Part shown: piece after piece, positions 8,640 to 18,500 of the stretch
How the letters are laid out: every line of letters begins with the position of its first letter
Numbering within the stretch: position 1 is the first letter of the stretch
Assembly: GCA_016763285.1 (NCBI GenBank)
Contig: JAESUC010000015.1
Location: forward strand, 1 to 64,000
Direction of reading: 5' to 3'
From: Pseudomonas sp.
GTDB taxonomy: Bacteria; Pseudomonadota; Gammaproteobacteria; Pseudomonadales; Pseudomonadaceae
DNA length: 64,000 bases
Translations under genes and position numbers: made by a program
Notes under the pieces: generated by a model
Seen by the model: the letters and a program-made list of their open reading frames with translations, nothing else
Told to the model about the DNA's origin: nothing
Databases searched by the model: none

Positions 8640-9023
8640 TTACGCCGGCGGCTCGTCCTTGCGAATCTTGCGATCCTCCCAAAGGCTGGCGTAGCGCGTC
8701 TTGTGCAGCTTCCCCAGGGTATAGGTGGGAATTCTGTCCTTGCGCGCGGCCTGCAAGATCTCATTGCGCGGCAGCTCGCCATTCTGGATCAGCAAGTCGA
8801 GCTTCACCCGGTTGACGAACTCTGCGGGGTCCTTGAGATCCTTGGGTACGACTCTGCGGAATACGCCGTAACGGGGTGATTCAACAATCAGCACCAGGTC
8901 GCCATTGGGCCTGGTCTCGGTCGAGGTTCTGAAATTCTCGGCATCGAGGCGCGACGAGTGGTCGAATGATCCGGCATCCTTGGCTGCATTGCTGTGATCC
9001 AGGTTGGAATTGAGCTCAGACAT
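8640..9023 (-). CDS. Hypothetical protein
   Basis: A 127-residue soluble protein without signal peptide or membrane segment. The first 35 residues are polar; the central part (GDLVLIVESPRYGVFRRVVP) looks like a small beta sheet, followed by helical segments and a charged tail. I do not recognise a family. It lies 39 nt upstream of the MscS-like gene on the same strand and is probably cotranscribed with it. Confidence 0.65.
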   Translation of the reverse strand: MSELNSNLDHSNAAKDAGSFDHSSRLDAENFRTSTETRPNGDLVLIVESPRYGVFRRVVPKDLKDPAEFVNRVKLDLLIQNGELPRNEILQAARKDRIPTYTLGKLHKTRYASLWEDRKIRKDEPPA

Positions 9024-9236
9024 TGGGTAACTCCACGGGTAACTCCATTCGTAACATGAAGTAACTGACTCGGGCCGCGATCGAAAGATTCAACGTTCCC
9101 GACGAACGGCACAGTGCGCAGCCGGTGATCACAACGCCGCTGTGCCGCGGCTTTCAGGGTGTGAGTCAGATTGGTGGAACTCCGCCGCGGAGCACCGGGT
9201 CCTCCTTCTGAGAGACACCAGAATCGGAGGAAAACC

Positions 9237-10094
9237 ATGAGCGAAGAGAAAACCCCGCCCGCGCAGCACCAGGATCAGCAGCCGGGGTCCGAGAAGAAGA
9301 TGGACCCGCCACCGGTCTTTATCCACGACCATTACCGGAGCGCCGGCAAACTCAAGGACAAGGTGGCCATTGTTACCGGGGGCGACAGCGGTATCGGTCG
9401 TGCGGTGGCAGTGCACTTTGCCGCCGAGGGGGCAAAGGTGCTGATCTCCTATCTCGATGAGCACGACGATGCGCGCACCGCCTGCGAAGAAATCGAGAAG
9501 CGCGGCGGGGAAGTCATCAGCCATGCTGGCGACATCGGCGAGCGGGAGGTATGTCAGGAGCTGATCGACACCGTGCTGGCGCGCTGGGGCCGCCTTGACG
9601 TCCTGGTCAACAACGCCGGTGAGCAGCACGTGTGCGATGGTCTCGAAGAGATCGAGCAAGAGCAGTGGGAAAGAACCTTCCGCACCAACGTGTTCTCCAT
9701 GTTCCAGCTGACCAAGGCCGCTTTGCCGCACCTGGGTGAGGGCGCGGCGATCGTCAACAGCACCTCGATCACGGCCTACCAGGGCAACCCCAAACTGATC
9801 GATTACTCGTCCACCAAGGGCGCGATAACCGCGTTCACGCGATCGCTTTCCATCAGCCTCGCCAAGCGCGGTATCAGGGTCAATGGCGTAGCCCCTGGTC
9901 CAACCTGGACGCCGCTGATTCCCTCCACCTTCGACGCCGACTCGGTCGCCGAATTCGGCGCCAGTACGCCCATGGAACGCCCGGGCGAGCCGGCGGATCT
10001 GGCACCCGGGTATGTCTACCTTGCCTGCGATGATTCCTCTTTTGTCAGCGGTCAGGTGCTGCATATCAACGGCGGCAAGATCGTCAACGGTTGA
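9237..10094 (+). CDS. Short-chain dehydrogenase (YghA / general stress protein 39 type)
   Basis: A 285-residue NAD(P)-dependent oxidoreductase. After a polar N-terminal extension of about 40 residues, the Rossmann motif TGGDSGIGR appears, then NNAG, a catalytic Ser (STSITAY) and the YSSTK Tyr-Lys pair. The extension with PPVFIHDHYRSAGKL is typical of the YghA/GSP39-like subgroup often found in stress regulons. The start at 9237 has CGGAGG upstream. It leads a plus-strand series with yciE-like, yciG-like and ferritin-like genes. Substrate unknown. Confidence 0.9.
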   Translation: MSEEKTPPAQHQDQQPGSEKKMDPPPVFIHDHYRSAGKLKDKVAIVTGGDSGIGRAVAVHFAAEGAKVLISYLDEHDDARTACEEIEKRGGEVISHAGDIGEREVCQELIDTVLARWGRLDVLVNNAGEQHVCDGLEEIEQEQWERTFRTNVFSMFQLTKAALPHLGEGAAIVNSTSITAYQGNPKLIDYSSTKGAITAFTRSLSISLAKRGIRVNGVAPGPTWTPLIPSTFDADSVAEFGASTPMERPGEPADLAPGYVYLACDDSSFVSGQVLHINGGKIVNG

Positions 10095-10125
10095 TTTTCA
10101 AATAACGAGTTGAAGGAGAACCACA

Positions 10126-10635
10126 ATGTCCGATCCGGAAAAATCCGTTCTTGACTGGCTGCGCGATGCACATGCGATGGAGCAGCAGTCCGAGCAGATG
10201 CTGACTGGCGAGATCAAGCGTCTTGAACATTATCCGCAGCTCAAGGCACGGCTCGAAGAGCACATCGAAGAGACGCGCGGCCAGCAGCAACTGCTGCAGC
10301 AGTGCATCGAGCGCCTGGGCGGAAGTACCTCGAGCATCAAGGATGCCAGTGCCAAGCTGATGGCCTTCGGTCAGGCTGCCAGCGGCATGTTTGTCAGTGA
10401 TGAAGTGGTCAAGGGTGCCATGAGTGCCTATGTCTTCGAGAACATGGAGATAGCGTCCTACACGGTTCTGATTGCCGCGGCCAAGGTTACCGGCGACAGC
10501 GAGACCCAGCGGATCTGCGAACAGATCCTGCCCCAGGAGGTAGCCATGGCCGAGTGGTTGCGCAACCACCTGCCGTCCCTGACCGAGAACTTCCTGGACC
10601 GCAAAGCGGACCCGGATGTGACCGCCAAGCGCTAA
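10126..10635 (+). CDS. YciE/YciF-like DUF892 ferritin-like protein
   Basis: A 169-residue all-helical protein. The opening (VLDWLRDAHAMEQQSEQML), EEHIEETRGQQQLL and the later ENMEIASYTVLI helix match the DUF892 family (YciE/YciF), which adopts a ferritin-like four-helix fold. Glu/His residues for a two-metal site are visible in these helices. In enterobacteria yciG-yciF-yciE form a stress operon; here the KGG gene lies just downstream. A GAAGGAGA site precedes the ATG. Biochemical role not established. Confidence 0.85.
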   Translation: MSDPEKSVLDWLRDAHAMEQQSEQMLTGEIKRLEHYPQLKARLEEHIEETRGQQQLLQQCIERLGGSTSSIKDASAKLMAFGQAASGMFVSDEVVKGAMSAYVFENMEIASYTVLIAAAKVTGDSETQRICEQILPQEVAMAEWLRNHLPSLTENFLDRKADPDVTAKR

Positions 10636-10647
10636 CGGCGGCATGCA

Positions 10648-10676
10648 AGCAGTCGGGTATTAAACACCCGACTGCT
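10648..10676. terminator. Perfect 11-bp hairpin, terminator-like
   Basis: AGCAGTCGGGT (10648-10658) pairs exactly with ACCCGACTGCT (10666-10676) over a 7-nt AT-rich loop, 12 nt after the yciE-like stop. No T-run follows, so it may end transcription weakly, protect the 3' end or bind a protein. Confidence 0.5.
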
Positions 10677-10782
10677 CATACGCAAGGATTCTATAAAACG
10701 CCTGAACCAAGATTGAGGCTTTCATTCTTAAGGTTGAGTCCCTGATTCGGGGGCTGAAACAACAACCAGAGGAGTAATCGAT

Positions 10783-11067
10783 ATGGCTGAACATCGTGGT
10801 GGCAAGGGCAATTTTGCCGAAGATCCGCAACGGGCTTCCCAGGCTGGAAGCAAGGGCGGAGAAGCGAGCGGCGGTAATTTCAAGAACGATCCACAGCGTG
10901 CCGCAGAAGCCGGGAGCAAAGGCGGCGAGCAGAGCGGTGGTAACTTCAAGAATGATCCGCAGCGGGCATCGGAAGCCGGCAGCAAGGGCGGCCAGAAGAG
11001 TGGCGGCAATTTCAAGAACGACCCCGAACGCGCAGCGGAGGCTGGTCAGAAAGGCGGTCGCAAGTAG
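10783..11067 (+). CDS. KGG-repeat stress protein (YciG-like)
   Basis: A 94-residue, very hydrophilic protein made almost entirely of four tandem units of 22 residues (9-30, 31-52, 53-74 and a shorter 75-94). Each follows the pattern GNFKNDPQRAxEAGSKGG. This is the KGG/YciG motif, found in stress-induced proteins and in some plant LEA-like proteins, and probably disordered. The codons differ between units although the residues are conserved, which suggests selection on the protein. It has an AGAGGAG ribosome site and sits between ferritin-like genes. Confidence 0.9.
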   Translation: MAEHRGGKGNFAEDPQRASQAGSKGGEASGGNFKNDPQRAAEAGSKGGEQSGGNFKNDPQRASEAGSKGGQKSGGNFKNDPERAAEAGQKGGRK

Positions 11068-11076
11068 TCAACCTGA

Positions 11077-11100
11077 CGCGGCGGTCTGAGTCCCGCCGCG
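11077..11100. terminator. G+C-rich hairpin after the KGG gene
   Basis: CGCGGCGG (11077-11084) pairs with CCGCCGCG (11093-11100) around an 8-nt loop. There is no T-run, so termination is uncertain. Confidence 0.4.
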
Positions 11101-11124
11101 CCGGTCTTAATCCGTGGAGTAGCT

Positions 11125-12291
11125 ATGCATAACCTGACTGGAATACTTGATAACAAGGGTTGTCCGCTGGAAAAGCAGAAATTCACCTGGAAGGAGATGG
11201 CGGGTCGCCCGATCAGCAAGCTGGATGATGACGCCTTTACCCGGGTAAGGGTCATCCTCATGAACGGCGTTGAAGTGGACGCCCTGCGGCTCAAACACAT
11301 CGGCGCGCGGTTCCACCGCGACTTGCGGTTGCCGCTGGCGCAGATCCGCCGCGTTGAACACCAACAGGCAACGGCGGTGAACTGGCTGCTTTCGGCCGAC
11401 CATTCTCCCCTTGAAACCACCATCGCCTACGAGCAGGTGGCCATCGAGGTGACGGCTGCTGTCGCCCAGAGCGAGCCCGATCCGTATCAGGCGCAAACCT
11501 ATCGCTTTGGCTTGCTAGAGGATTTCGACCACCTGTATCGCTATTCGGCGATGCTGGACCGTCTTGAGGGCAAGGACGCGAACAATATTCTGCAGGGCTA
11601 CACCGATATCGTGCCCGGCAGACCCACATCGCAGCATCATCGCGCGCCGGAGGATGATCTGCGCGACAGCTACGACAAGAACCAGGCGCAGCTGATTACC
11701 AAGATTCACGCCGCGATGATTACCGCCGCCGAGTATCAGACCCATGATTACTACATGAACATCGGGCCGACCTTTGCCGATCCGGTAGCACGCCAGCTGT
11801 ATGCCGAGATTGCTGCGGTGGAGGAGCAACACGTGACCCAGTATGGCTCGCTGATGGATCCGGACGAGAGCTTCATCGAAAAGTGGCTGGTGCATGAGGC
11901 GATGGAGGTCTACGCCTACGCCAGCTGCGCCGAACAGGAAGAGAACCCGCGGATCAAGGAGCTCTGGGAGCGTTTCGTCGACTACGAGTTGGGTCAGCTG
12001 AACGTCGCCTGTGAATGGTTCAAGAAGGTGGAGCGACGTGACCCTGCGGAAATCCTCGGTGGCGACCTGCCGAAGATGATGGCCTTCAAGAGCCAGCGGG
12101 ATTTTGTGCGCAAGGTGCTCGACGAGGAGGTGGATCTGCGCACCGATGGCGCCAAGTACGTGCCGAAGGAAGAGGAAAGTGCCGCGTCGCTGTCCTACCG
12201 CGAGCAGCTCCATTCCGACGGCATCCCAAGCGATGTGGTATCGGCCGGCTATCGCTGGGCACCGGGTACCGAACAGACCCGCAAACAATGA
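11125..12291 (+). CDS. Large ferritin-like domain protein
   Basis: A 388-residue soluble protein, much longer than a plain ferritin. Helices carry possible metal ligands in RRVEHQQAT, LLEDFDHLYRY, AAVEEQHVTQY and HEAMEVYAYA, the repeated Glu-xx-His / Glu pattern of di-iron four-helix bundles, from about residue 75 to 290. The N-terminal 60 residues and the C-terminal 70 residues are outside that core. No catalytic class can be assigned; rubrerythrin-like, storage or oxidative roles are possible. The next ferritin-like gene starts 13 nt later. Confidence 0.75.
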   Translation: MHNLTGILDNKGCPLEKQKFTWKEMAGRPISKLDDDAFTRVRVILMNGVEVDALRLKHIGARFHRDLRLPLAQIRRVEHQQATAVNWLLSADHSPLETTIAYEQVAIEVTAAVAQSEPDPYQAQTYRFGLLEDFDHLYRYSAMLDRLEGKDANNILQGYTDIVPGRPTSQHHRAPEDDLRDSYDKNQAQLITKIHAAMITAAEYQTHDYYMNIGPTFADPVARQLYAEIAAVEEQHVTQYGSLMDPDESFIEKWLVHEAMEVYAYASCAEQEENPRIKELWERFVDYELGQLNVACEWFKKVERRDPAEILGGDLPKMMAFKSQRDFVRKVLDEEVDLRTDGAKYVPKEEESAASLSYREQLHSDGIPSDVVSAGYRWAPGTEQTRKQ

Positions 12292-12304
12292 GGAGGTAAA
12301 CGAC

Positions 12305-13024
12305 ATGCCAGATGCAGCCAAGCTGGGCCACAACCTGACCGGCGCACAGATGTCGCCTGATGACGTGAAAGAGATGATGGAAGCGGTAGAAAAATACCCA
12401 CCGACCATACCGGGGGACTCGACCCGTCTGGCCAAGGAGCGCGAGACGATGACCGAGGCCTCGGAGGGTGTGGGTACGGTGCCTGTGCCGGGCTCGACCA
12501 AGGGCAAGCTCAAGAGCGGCTTTGACAAGATGCTGGGCAAGCAGCCCGAGTTGCTGGTCGACAAGCTGGGCGAACGCCTTGCGTTCGAGCGCACCGGCGT
12601 GCGGCTTTACGATGCGGTAATCGCCAAGCTGCAAGCCTCTGACAGTGCCGGCCAGAAGATGATCCCGGAGCTGAGGCATATTCGCGACGAGGAGGCTGAA
12701 CACATGTTCATTCTCAAGGATGCGATCGAGACCCTGGGCGCCGACCCGACGGCCATGACCCCCTGCGCCAATGTGGCCGGCGTCATGGCAATAGGGCCCA
12801 TGCAGGTGGTGACCGATCCGCGGACCAATGCCTCCCAGGCGCTGAATGCGCTGCTCACCCTCGAGTTGACCGACAACGCGGCGTGGGAGTCGCTGATCGA
12901 ACTCACCGACAAGGCCGGGCATCCGAATATTGCCAAGAGCTTCCGCAAGGCGGTCGAGCAGGAGGAAGACCACCTCAGGACCATCAAGCGTCTGCTCAAC
13001 ACCGAGTTGGCAGCGCACATGTGA
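12305..13024 (+). CDS. Ferritin-like domain protein
   Basis: The start at 12305 is set by an AGGAGG site 8 nt upstream; the frame is open earlier but overlaps the preceding gene. The 239-residue product has a polar first 75 residues and then a four-helix bundle with metal-ligand patterns: FERTGVRLYDA, RHIRDEEAEHMFIL (ExxH), LTLELTDNAAWESL and AVEQEEDHLRTI (ExxH). The paired ExxH motifs support a di-iron site. It probably shares an operon with the upstream ferritin-like gene, and a hairpin follows the stop. Confidence 0.8.
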   Translation: MPDAAKLGHNLTGAQMSPDDVKEMMEAVEKYPPTIPGDSTRLAKERETMTEASEGVGTVPVPGSTKGKLKSGFDKMLGKQPELLVDKLGERLAFERTGVRLYDAVIAKLQASDSAGQKMIPELRHIRDEEAEHMFILKDAIETLGADPTAMTPCANVAGVMAIGPMQVVTDPRTNASQALNALLTLELTDNAAWESLIELTDKAGHPNIAKSFRKAVEQEEDHLRTIKRLLNTELAAHM

Positions 13025-13030
13025 GTCTCG

Positions 13031-13061
13031 CGACCCCGGCCGAACGTTCCGGTCGGGGTCG
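13031..13061. terminator. Hairpin at the converging gene ends
   Basis: CGACCCCGGCC pairs with GGTCGGGGTCG with one wobble, between a plus-strand and a minus-strand gene end. No T-run is present. Confidence 0.45.
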
Positions 13062-13079
13062 TCAATGGCTTGCCAACAC

Positions 13080-13310
13080 CTATTTCCAGTTCTTGACCAT
13101 GCCGCGGACATTCATCCCGGCCAGCGCGAGCTGCAGCACGATCAGCGCCCAGGCGTTGGCATAGAGCCCCCAGATCACCCAGAGCACATTACTGGTCAGA
13201 AAGACCCAGAAGCCGATTTCACGCCGGTGCTTCAGCCGGGACCCGACCAGCCAGGCTGCCGCGACAGTCACCACCATGGCGGGCCATTGCACCCAGTCCA
13301 GATACTCCAT
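13080..13310 (-). CDS. Small membrane protein, PnuC/SWEET-like half transporter
   Basis: A 76-residue protein with three hydrophobic segments (about 9-23, 32-49 and 52-68). SNVLWVIWGLYANAWALI resembles small Pseudomonas proteins often labelled amino-acid transporters and the PQ-loop/SemiSWEET type of three-helix half transporter. Substrate and oligomeric state are unknown. It is transcribed away from glgE, across a 228-nt gap. Confidence 0.6.
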   Translation of the reverse strand: MEYLDWVQWPAMVVTVAAAWLVGSRLKHRREIGFWVFLTSNVLWVIWGLYANAWALIVLQLALAGMNVRGMVKNWK

Positions 13311-13538
13311 TGACTACCCTTGTTGCCAGTGAGCGCCCAGAAGGGCGCTGCCGTTTTGCCCGGCCACTTGCCGGGTCACCCTGAGACCGCCAGCTGCGGC
13401 AAAAATTGCATTGCAGACCGATGCGCCGGCGAATCCCTGCGCGGATTTATGGGGAACTAGGTGCCCATGAGTCAGTCCTCTGCATTAGGCATCTTTCTCC
13501 ATTCTGCTAATTCCATCTTGTTTCCCAAGGGGGCAGCA

Positions 13539-15548
13539 ATGTCTTTGACACGTGCACGCAATCAGGACGAGTACCCAGCCCTCGGGCTTTCGGTAGAGGA
13601 GGCGGTCGAAATGCCGCGCATCGCCATCGAATCAGTCTCTCCGACAGTGGAACAGGGCCGTTTCCCGACCAAGGGTGTGGCGGGCCGTACCACGTCGATC
13701 GGTGCCGTGGTCTTTACCGATGGCCATGACAAGCTGGCTGTCAATCTGCGCTGGCGTAGCCTGAATGAAGACAGCTGGCATGCCATGCCGATGGCGTTTC
13801 TCGGCAACGACCACTGGGAAGCGGCGATCTGCCCTGAACAGGCGGGACGATACCTGTTCGTCATTGAAGCCTGGCGCGATCTCTACGCCAGCTTTTATGA
13901 CGAGGTGGAAAAGAAATACCGTGCCGGAGTACCCATTACCCTGGAGCTGCAGGAGGGCGAGCAGCTCATTCGCGAGGCGCAGCAGGCCGCTGTGCCCGAG
14001 CATGCGCAGGTGCTTGACCGCCTGATTGCGCAGATGGATGAAGCCCACGCACTGGACCAGCGGCTGAGTTTTTTTCTCGCCCCGGAAACCCTGGCAATCA
14101 TGCGCGAAGCGGGTATCCGCTCGCACCAGGTATTCAGTCAGGCCTATCCACTGGAGGTGGAGCGCCCGCTGGCGGAATTTGCCAGCTGGTACGAACTGTT
14201 CCCCCGTTCGGTCACTTCCGATCCAGGCCGGCACGGGACCTTTCGTGATGTGATCGGTCGGTTGCCCGACATCAGCCGCATGGGCTTTGACGTTCTCTAT
14301 TTTCCGCCCATCCATCCGATCGGCCGTACCCACCGCAAGGGGCCGAACAACTCCCTGGTTGCCGGCGAGAATGACCCGGGCAGTCCCTACGCTATAGGCA
14401 GCCCGGAAGGCGGGCACGAGGCCATCCACCCCGAGCTCGGCAGTCTCGAGGATTTTCTCGAGCTGGTGCGCCAGTCCCGGGCCCACGGCCTGGAGATTGC
14501 CCTGGATTTCGCCATCCAGTGCTCGCCCGATCATCCCTGGATCAGCGAGCATCCAGGCTGGTTCAGCTGGCGGCCCGACGGCACCATTCGCCACGCCGAA
14601 AACCCCCCCAAGAAATATGAAGACATCGTCAATGTCGACTTTTATCAAAAGGAGGCGGTGCCCGATCTCTGGGTGGCTCTGCGTGATGTGGTGCTCGGCT
14701 GGGTCGAGCGTGGGGTAACCCTGTTTCGCGTGGATAACCCGCATACCAAGCCGCTGCCGTTCTGGGAGTGGCTGATCGCCGATATTCGCACCGACCATCC
14801 CGACGTGATCTTCCTGTCCGAAGCCTTTACCAAACCGGCGATGATGGCGCGTCTGGGCAAGGTCGGTTACAGCCAGAGTTATACCTACTTCACCTGGCGT
14901 AATACCAAATACGAACTGGAAACCTACTTCACCGAGCTCAATGAACCACCGTGGCGCGACTGTTACCGGCCCAACTTTTTCGTCAATACGCCGGACATCA
15001 ATCCACGCTTCTTGCATCAGTCGGGTCGCCCGGGTTTTCTGATTCGTGCCGCCCTGGCGACCATGGGTTCAGGCCTCTGGGGTATGTATTCGGGCTTCGA
15101 GATCTGCGAGTCGGCGCCGGTGCAGGGCAAGGAGGAGTACCTGGATTCGGAGAAATACGAGATCCGCCCGCGGGACTACAACGCGCCGGGCAATATCGTC
15201 GCCGAAATCAGCCGGCTCAATCTTATCCGCCGGCAGAACCCGGCCCTGCAGACCCACCTGGGCTTTCAGGCCTACACCGCCTGGAACGACAACATTCTGT
15301 ACTTCGGCAAGCGCACCGAAGATCTGACCAATTTCATTCTGATCGCCATCAGTCTTGACCCGCACAACGCCCAGGAGGCGCATTTCGATCTGCCTCTGTG
15401 GGAGTTCGGCCTGCCGGACGACGCCCACATGCACGGGGAAGACCTGATGACCGGCCATACCTGGACCTGGTACGGCAAGACCCAATGGATGCGCATCGAG
15501 CCCTGGCATTTGCCATTCGGTATCTGGCGCCTCCGTCCGGCCTCATGA
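13539..15548 (+). CDS. glgE: Alpha-1,4-glucan:maltose-1-phosphate maltosyltransferase GlgE
   Basis: A 669-residue GH13_3 enzyme that adds maltose from maltose 1-phosphate to alpha-1,4-glucan. The ATG at 13539 has AAGGGGG 6 nt upstream; earlier in-frame starts lack this. The N-terminal 200 residues are the beta and helical dimer domains, then the barrel. The nucleophile is Asp399 in FRVDNPHTKPLPFWEW and the acid/base is Glu428 in FLSEAFTKP, close in number to the characterised Streptomyces enzyme. HPIGRTHRKGPNN is also typical. treS follows 12 nt later, so substrate supply is in the same operon. Confidence 0.96.
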   Translation: MSLTRARNQDEYPALGLSVEEAVEMPRIAIESVSPTVEQGRFPTKGVAGRTTSIGAVVFTDGHDKLAVNLRWRSLNEDSWHAMPMAFLGNDHWEAAICPEQAGRYLFVIEAWRDLYASFYDEVEKKYRAGVPITLELQEGEQLIREAQQAAVPEHAQVLDRLIAQMDEAHALDQRLSFFLAPETLAIMREAGIRSHQVFSQAYPLEVERPLAEFASWYELFPRSVTSDPGRHGTFRDVIGRLPDISRMGFDVLYFPPIHPIGRTHRKGPNNSLVAGENDPGSPYAIGSPEGGHEAIHPELGSLEDFLELVRQSRAHGLEIALDFAIQCSPDHPWISEHPGWFSWRPDGTIRHAENPPKKYEDIVNVDFYQKEAVPDLWVALRDVVLGWVERGVTLFRVDNPHTKPLPFWEWLIADIRTDHPDVIFLSEAFTKPAMMARLGKVGYSQSYTYFTWRNTKYELETYFTELNEPPWRDCYRPNFFVNTPDINPRFLHQSGRPGFLIRAALATMGSGLWGMYSGFEICESAPVQGKEEYLDSEKYEIRPRDYNAPGNIVAEISRLNLIRRQNPALQTHLGFQAYTAWNDNILYFGKRTEDLTNFILIAISLDPHNAQEAHFDLPLWEFGLPDDAHMHGEDLMTGHTWTWYGKTQWMRIEPWHLPFGIWRLRPAS

Positions 15549-15560
15549 GGGAGCAACGTA

Positions 15561-18500
15561 ATGAACAACAGTGAAGACAACACGGTCACCTTTCTCAACG
15601 ATCCGAGCTGGTACAAGGATGCGGTGATCTATCAGGTACATGTGAAGTCATTTTTCGACGCCAATAACGACGGAATAGGCGACTTTGCCGGGTTGATTCA
15701 GAAGCTTGATTACATAGCCGATCTGGGCGTCAATACCATCTGGCTGCTGCCGTTCTATCCGTCACCGCGACGTGACGACGGTTACGATATCGCCGCCTAC
15801 CGCGGTGTGCACCCCGATTACGGCACCATGAACGATGCGCGCAAGTTCATTGCCGAAGCGCACAAGCGGGGGCTGCGGGTGATTACCGAACTGGTGATCA
15901 ACCATACCTCCGACCAGCACCCCTGGTTCCAGAAAGCCCGGCACGCGAAGAAGGGCTCCAAGGCGCGGGACTTCTACGTCTGGTCAGATACCGATGACAA
16001 GTACCAGGGCACGCGGATCATCTTTCTGGATACGGAAAAGTCCAACTGGACCTGGGATCCGGTGGCCAAGCAGTATTTCTGGCACCGTTTCTATTCCCAT
16101 CAGCCGGACCTCAACTTCGATAACCCCCAGGTGCTCAAGGCGGTTCTCAGTGTGATGCGATTCTGGCTCGACATGGGCGTGGACGGTCTGCGCCTGGATG
16201 CGATCCCGTACCTGATCGAGCGCGATGGCACCAACAACGAGAACCTGCCGGAAACCCACGTGGTGCTGAAAAAGATCCGCGCCGAGGTGGACGCGCATTA
16301 CCCGGACAAGATGCTGCTGGCCGAGGCCAATCAGTGGCCCGAAGACACCCAGATGTACTTCGGCGAAGGCAATGAATGCCATATGGCGTTCCATTTTCCG
16401 TTGATGCCGCGCATGTACATGGCGATTGCCCAGGAGGACCGCTTTCCGATAACCGATATCCTGCGCCAGACGCCTGATATTCCCGAGAGCTGTCAGTGGG
16501 CGATATTCCTGCGTAACCACGATGAATTGACGCTGGAAATGGTCACCGACCGCGAGCGCGATTACCTGTGGAATTACTATGCCTCGGATCGCCGGGCACG
16601 GATCAACCTGGGCATCCGCCGCCGACTGGCACCGCTGGTCGAGCGTGATCGCCGCCGGGTGGAGCTGCTCAACAGCCTGCTTTTGTCGATGCCGGGTACG
16701 CCGACGCTGTACTACGGCGACGAAATAGGCATGGGCGACAACATTTTCCTTGGCGACCGCGATGGTGTGCGCACCCCCATGCAATGGTCCATTGACCGTA
16801 ACGGCGGGTTCTCCAAGGCCGATCCCGCCAGCCTGGTACTGCCACCGGTGATGGATCCGCTGTACGGCTTCCAGACCATCAATGTCGAATCCCAGTTGGG
16901 TGATACCCATTCGCTGCTCAACTGGACACGCCGGATGCTGGCGGTGCGCAAGCAGCAGAAGGCTTTTGGCCGCGGCACTCTGAAGATGCTCTCGCCCTCC
17001 AACCGCCGGATCATCGCCTACGTACGCGAGTACGAAGGCGAAGACGGCCACAAGGAGACCATTCTCTGTGTCGCCAATCTGTCGCGTGCAGCCCAGGCCG
17101 CCGAGCTGGAACTGGCCGCGTACGAGGGTACGGTGCCGGTGGAGATGGTCGGTGGCACCTCGTTTCCCCCGATCGGCAAACTCAACTATCTGCTGACATT
17201 GCCCCCCTACGGCTTTTTCTGGTTCCTGCTGGCCGAGGAGGCCCAGATGCCGTCCTGGCACACGCCAGCGCTGGAGCCCATGCCGGAACTGCGCACGCTG
17301 GTGGTCAAACGCAGTCTGGACGAGCTGATGATCGAATCCTGTCGCAACGTGCTGGAGCGCGAATCCTTGCCGGGCTACCTGGCCAACCGCCGCTGGTTCG
17401 CTGGGCAGGCCTCTGACGCAGCCAAGATCAGGATGCTGTATGCCATTCCGTTCGGCCCGGCCACGGACATGACGGTGCTCAGCGAGGTCAAGGTCAAACG
17501 TGGCGGCAGCACCGAGAACTACCAGCTGCCGATGGGCTTTATAGACGAACAGCAGGCCAACAGCGGAGCAGGGCAGGCGGCCGCCCTGGCCATGGCCCGC
17601 CTGCGGCGCTTTGACCGCGTGGGATTGCTGACCGACGCCGTAACGCTGGAACGCTTTACCCGGCGGGTATTGAGCAATCTGCGTAGTAGCGAGGTGATCA
17701 AGAGCGAGGATCAGGAGATCCAGTTCCTGCCAGGGCCTTTACTGGCCGAGATGGAAGACCAGCCGGAGGAAGAAATCCATCTGAGCTCGGCGGAGCAATC
17801 CAACAGTTCACTGATCATCGGTGAGCGGATGATGCTCAAGGTGATCCGCCGGGTAATGCCGGGTATCCATCCGGAAACCGAGGTTGGCGGCTATCTGACC
17901 CAGGCCGGTTTCGCCAATATCGCCCCGTTGCTCGGCGAGGTGCGTCGCGTCGATTCAAGCGGGGAGCCGCACACGCTGATGGTATTGCAGGGCTATCTGA
18001 GCAGCCAGGGCGATGCCTGGCAGTGGACCCAGGACACCCTCAGCCGGGCCGTTCGCGACGAGCTGGCGGGCGGCGTTTCGACCATGGAAAGCCAATATAC
18101 CGCGCTGGCCGAACTCGAGGCGTTTGCTGCCATGCTCGGCCAGCGTCTGGGAGAGATGCATGCCCTGTTGGCGCGGTCTTCTGATAACCCCGATTTTGGG
18201 CACGTAGCTACAACATCAGATGACACCGGCGAGTGGGCCAGGGATATTGCCGAGCAGGTGCGCGAGTCCATCGACGAGGCGCTGAAGGCCCAGGACAGCC
18301 TGCCAGAGAATGCGGCCGCAGAACTTGATTGGCTGGCTGCCCATCGCAAGGATGTGCTGCAACTAGTCGAACAGTTGGCGCGCAAGAGCCAGGGTGGCAT
18401 CCGCATCCGGGTGCATGGTGATCTGCATCTGGGGCAGGTACTGGTGGTCAAGGGAGACGCCTTCTTCATCGATTTCGAAGGGGAGCCCTCACGCAGTCTG

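Noticed and set aside
9176..9211. AlgU-type promoter (GGAACT and TCTGA) before the dehydrogenase gene
   Set aside because: The spacing is 25 nt, whereas 16-17 nt is required.
10807..11064. CRISPR-like or satellite DNA repeat
   Set aside because: The 66-nt periodicity is coding, with the KGG residue pattern, and no spacers exist.
13632..15017. A 461-codon open frame antisense to glgE
   Set aside because: It lies wholly inside glgE, has no recognisable domain and no ribosome site; long antisense frames are expected at this G+C.
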